This document shows, piece after piece, positions 60,977 to 64,000 of a DNA stretch of 64,000 bases. The stretch lies in NCBI GenBank assembly GCA_017307755.1, contig JAFKGQ010000016.1, forward strand, positions 124,001 through 188,000, given 5' to 3'. Source of the stretch: Chitinophagaceae bacterium. GTDB lineage: Bacteria; Bacteroidota; Bacteroidia; Chitinophagales; Chitinophagaceae. A program made the position numbers and the translations under genes. The stretch's first letter is position 1. Each line of letters starts with the position of its first letter. Below the pieces are notes generated by a model. That model made no database searches. It was not told the DNA's origin and was given only the letters and a program-made list of their open reading frames with translations.

Positions 60977-63364
60977 TCACATCCGCTTTCTTCGGGTCAG
61001 ATATACCGTCCCCAATACCAGCAGTATGCCTGGCGCCACCCATACATAAATTATTTTTTCCATAGACGCCCATCGGGGCCCAATGCTGACGTCAATGTTG
61101 TCCACATGAGGAATATGTGGATATACGGGGAACCGTCCGCCGTTTAACCAACTGTACAACGGGGTACTGTTCACCGCGCCTTGTATATTGCTTACAAAAT
61201 CGGCGTCTCCGCAAACGATGATGCGCTGTTCCTTTCCTTTTATTTGCCTCGTTAGTTGAAAGGCGGTGGCAAAAGAGGTTTGCAGGATATCCCCATCCTG
61301 TGGACTAAAGACGGGGGCTGTGGAATCGACGACCACATTACCCGCCTTCAACCACACCATTTGAGGGGGCACGACCTTCGTCCATGGCCTCGTAAGAAAC
61401 AAGGGACTTACGGTAAAACCGCTGTCACCCGTGACGGCGATGGGAGTGACGCCGTGCAGTGCAGTTTCTGCGGTCCGGGCATGGTCATACACCTTTTCAT
61501 TTGTCCAGGCATTCTTTACATACCGGAACCAGGAATCGTCCTGCAGATCAAAATAAACGGGGGTTTGATAGGTATTGACTATGTCGGGTGCGGCATTTTC
61601 GGAGGGCTGTACCAATTGTCCCGGCATCAATTGTACACCCAGTTGCTGCAGCACGGGGTTTAGGACATATTGCTTCCTGGGCTCCCCGAATATCAGCATG
61701 TTGCCGCCGCTCTCCAGATAATTTTTTAGCTTGGTACGCACCCCGGAGCTTATGTCCATCTTGGGGTCTGCCAGGACCACGGCGGTTACGTCCGGCGCTA
61801 TGTTTTCCGTGGTCAGGTTTACGGTGTCGAAATCAATTCCAAAATCGACCATTTGGGTTTGGCGGGAGTATTCTCTCTCCCCCTTTTTATCAATGCTTCG
61901 TTCCAACTCACCGCTGACAAAGGCCAGCTTTGGTATTGGGTCTCCCAACACACGGCTAAAGGCCGCGGCAAACTGGGGCTCCGAGGAACCTTGTGGAATA
62001 TCCACACCGACGCGGGGTATAACCCTTAAGAATGCCGTGCGTCCATGGTAACGCAGTTGCATAACCGATCTATATCCTTCAGGTTTCAGATCCGTTTTTT
62101 TTGCCATTTCCTCCGGCGACTGGAACAGGGCTGAATCCTGCCGTAGACCCCTGGACATTAACCCCGCGATCTGCGCCAGGTTTTTCCCGGGAAATTGTTT
62201 ATATAACCCGCTGTCGCCGGTCGGTACGTTGTAGTAGTATTCGTACCGGAAGCGGATGCCCGGGTTGAAACGTACATACGGTTCCCAGGCGGCTAAAAAG
62301 GCGTTGCGACCCGCCGGGAACAGTCGCAGCGGGTTTTGAGGGTCATCAAAAAGATTGACAAAGAGCGTTACTTCCAGCGAATGGTCCAGTCTGCGAAAGA
62401 TACGCTGCGTTTCAGGGCGGATCGTATAACTTTTTCGGACCGTCGTATCCAGATAGGCCGTGAGGTACGGGCTATTACTGACATATCCTATAGCTACTCC
62501 GGACACAATGATCCCCAAATACCGGGCGGTCTTCACATACCAGGGTTTGATTTCCCGTCCTGCCCTTAGCTTTAACAGGGTAAAGCCGACAAACATGTAG
62601 ATGATGATGCCGTAGTAGACAACGTCTTTACTCCTGATGAGTCCTTTTAGCATCCATTCAGTACGATGGCTGATGGAAAGAAAATACGTGATGTCCCGTA
62701 CAAAATCGTGCTGCTGCCATAGACCACCCACTGCCTTTAGTATGAACAGTGCCGTAAAACTGGCAATGGCGGCAACTACCGGGTATACCGTCAGACTGGA
62801 CATAAAAAACCCGATGGCCGTGAGGGCGCACAGCAACAGATAGACACCCAATATGCCGGACAGCAATTGCCGGTACTCCAGCGCCTTGAGGTCGATGGCC
62901 GCCTGGATGACAAATATCCCTATGATGACGGTAAAGAATAGATTAAAGACCATGATGGCGAGGTATTTTCCCCATACGATCTGGCGTAGCCGTATGGGTG
63001 AGGAATAAAGCAGCTTTACCGTGCCGCCGGAGAATTCCCTGTTGATAATGCTCATGGTCAACAAAGGGACATACAGATAGAGATACTGTAGTATCATGCC
63101 AAAAACCCCCGAGATATTACCGAAACCACCTAAAAACACCCTGTCGGTAAAGGTTGCCTGCCAGGGCCAGTACTTCCTAAGGGCAGCCTGGGCTGTCGGA
63201 TCGGACAGTCGTATCAGACCCATTGTTTTGACTAAGGGATATACGGAGGCCGTGTAGATATAGGCTGTCATTACCAGGAATATGATGAGGGTAAACCAGG
63301 CTACGGGGGAGTAGAACAGATTCCTCAATTCATTTTTGGCAATTTTGAATACTGGCTTCATCAT
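60977..63364 (-). CDS. GldF-GldG-like fused ABC permease/auxiliary protein (copy 2)
   Basis: 795 residues, paralog of the gene at 57639 with the same layout: NELRNLFYSPVAWFTLIIFLV and NREFSGGTVKLLYSSPIRLRQIVWG in the permease part. The GldG-like domain contains VTLFVNLFDD, VVLADPKMDISSG and NMLIFGEPRKQYVLN. Its start overlaps the end of the sigma factor gene by 35 bases. The two copies may form a heterodimeric channel with the single ATPase (inference). Confidence 0.87.
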   Translation of the reverse strand: MMKPVFKIAKNELRNLFYSPVAWFTLIIFLVMTAYIYTASVYPLVKTMGLIRLSDPTAQAALRKYWPWQATFTDRVFLGGFGNISGVFGMILQYLYLYVPLLTMSIINREFSGGTVKLLYSSPIRLRQIVWGKYLAIMVFNLFFTVIIGIFVIQAAIDLKALEYRQLLSGILGVYLLLCALTAIGFFMSSLTVYPVVAAIASFTALFILKAVGGLWQQHDFVRDITYFLSISHRTEWMLKGLIRSKDVVYYGIIIYMFVGFTLLKLRAGREIKPWYVKTARYLGIIVSGVAIGYVSNSPYLTAYLDTTVRKSYTIRPETQRIFRRLDHSLEVTLFVNLFDDPQNPLRLFPAGRNAFLAAWEPYVRFNPGIRFRYEYYYNVPTGDSGLYKQFPGKNLAQIAGLMSRGLRQDSALFQSPEEMAKKTDLKPEGYRSVMQLRYHGRTAFLRVIPRVGVDIPQGSSEPQFAAAFSRVLGDPIPKLAFVSGELERSIDKKGEREYSRQTQMVDFGIDFDTVNLTTENIAPDVTAVVLADPKMDISSGVRTKLKNYLESGGNMLIFGEPRKQYVLNPVLQQLGVQLMPGQLVQPSENAAPDIVNTYQTPVYFDLQDDSWFRYVKNAWTNEKVYDHARTAETALHGVTPIAVTGDSGFTVSPLFLTRPWTKVVPPQMVWLKAGNVVVDSTAPVFSPQDGDILQTSFATAFQLTRQIKGKEQRIIVCGDADFVSNIQGAVNSTPLYSWLNGGRFPVYPHIPHVDNIDVSIGPRWASMEKIIYVWVAPGILLVLGTVYLTRRKRM

Positions 63365-63971
63365 ACTGACTGTAATAATTTATGCTGGATGGATACCTTT
63401 CTTTTGATAAATCCTTGGGAGCAGGATTTGTATTACCGTCGGGGAAGAAAAATGTATGGATAAAAAAGAAAAAAAGGGATAGACATACATGAGCTATGTA
63501 TTCCCGGATGAATTGCACCGCCCGTTGCAGGTGTACCTTGACGGTATTGGGGGAAATGCGGAGATAGGCGGCGATTTGATACCGGTTCATGCCGTGGAGT
63601 CGATTCAACTCGTAGACCAGGCGCTGTCTTTCGGGGAGGTCGCGAAGGGCCTTGTGCAAAAGGCGTGCGTTTTCCTTGTGGGAGAGGCGATCTTCTATAT
63701 TCGTCCCGGGGGGCAGGGTGGCCTGGAAATGATGTACGACGGCGGCTCTCTTCGATTCCCTTTTGACGTGTTTGTAGGCGGCGTTGGATACTACCCGGTG
63801 GAGCCACCCCCCCAGATTGTCCGGGACGACGATATCCCTTTTTTGCCAGAGTTGCAAAAACGCTTCCTGTACGATATCCTCAGCCACGGGCTTGTCCCGG
63901 GTGATGTTAAATGCAGTGGAAAGGAGCCGGAGCGAATGGGTATGTACGATTTCACAGATCTTATCTTCCAT
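63330..63971 (-). CDS. ECF-type RNA polymerase sigma factor with hydrophobic C-terminal tail
   Basis: 213 residues from the second methionine (63971); the frame opens at 63998. Region 2 is AEDIVQEAFLQLWQKRDI (30-47) and region 4 is DLPERQRLVYELNRLHGMNRYQIAAYLRISPNTVKVHLQRAV (about 111-152) (written as family landmarks). It would normally end near residue 158, but continues with a strongly hydrophobic stretch (LSLFFFFIHTFFF, about 164-176) and a polar tail. It is first in the array as far as visible; no anti-sigma gene is seen between it and the GldFG gene. More upstream genes may lie beyond the window. Confidence 0.88.
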   Translation of the reverse strand: MEDKICEIVHTHSLRLLSTAFNITRDKPVAEDIVQEAFLQLWQKRDIVVPDNLGGWLHRVVSNAAYKHVKRESKRAAVVHHFQATLPPGTNIEDRLSHKENARLLHKALRDLPERQRLVYELNRLHGMNRYQIAAYLRISPNTVKVHLQRAVQFIREYIAHVCLSLFFFFIHTFFFPDGNTNPAPKDLSKERYPSSINYYSQYDEASIQNCQK

Positions 63972-64000
63972 TCTGCACGATGTTTGGATTATTCGCAATG

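Noticed and set aside
1..64000. CRISPR array, rRNA, insertion sequence, integrase
   Set aside because: No spaced repeats, rRNA segments, transposase or recombinase motifs were seen.

Overview
The window looks like a chromosomal segment of a Bacteroidota bacterium, most likely family Chitinophagaceae. Three things point there. Gene families typical of the phylum are present: BT_3928-type DoxX protein, DUF1599, DUF6089, GldA/GldFG-type ABC genes, TlpA with a DUF4369-like N-domain, and a Bacteroidota-type sirtuin. Several genes carry the Bacteroidota -7 promoter box TAnnTTTG. Shine-Dalgarno sequences are mostly absent or weak. Base composition is moderate to GC-rich in the housekeeping parts and clearly AT-richer in patches between about 45.9 and 53.1 kb. 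No rRNA, CRISPR array, transposase or integrase was seen.

Layout. 1-6.1 kb: a minus-strand operon (Rossmann/DUF2520 protein, KdsC-type phosphatase, UbiA prenyltransferase cut by the window edge), an alpha/beta hydrolase, Pcm, and a nucleoside-permease-like MFS carrier with a Gfo/Idh/MocA oxidoreductase. 6.4-9.9 kb: class Ia ribonucleotide reductase nrdB-nrdA behind a structured leader. 9.9-14.1 kb: an ATP-grasp glutathionylspermidine-synthase-like enzyme with a small lipoprotein, then metE under a cobalamin riboswitch. 14.2-27.5 kb: sialate O-acetylesterase, phosphoglucomutase, a GYF_2 membrane protein, a saccharopine-dehydrogenase-like enzyme, a secreted EreA/ChaN-like protein, a sirtuin, vWA and DUF4349 lipoproteins, an EVE protein and a fasciclin protein.

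27.6-42.7 kb is housekeeping: the pdhA-TPR-ribH-(Fe-S protein) operon, recF-DUF721, a DUF1599/DoxX/permease operon, folP, an FKBP isomerase, NrnA-type DHH phosphoesterase, ndk, a TraB/GumN protein, a UbiD-family decarboxylase and a DUF6089 outer-membrane protein.

At 43.03 kb lies a tRNA-Pro(GGG). An imperfect copy of its 3' end sits about 90 bp downstream. A mosaic accessory region to about 53 kb follows: NTF2-like protein, hydrolase, AraC and MarR regulators, DinB, beta-propeller, an unknown Cys-rich protein, a serine hydrolase, an ABC-F protein and DUF4386.

53.1-64 kb is one minus-strand gene array, the most unusual part of the window: ECF sigma factor, GldFG fusion, GldA-like ATPase, second GldFG fusion, MutS-like ATPase, TlpA/DUF4369 thioredoxin, second MutS-like ATPase, LolA-like secreted protein, then a terminator. 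Two paralogous pairs each enclose a single gene. I could not assign this array to a described system.
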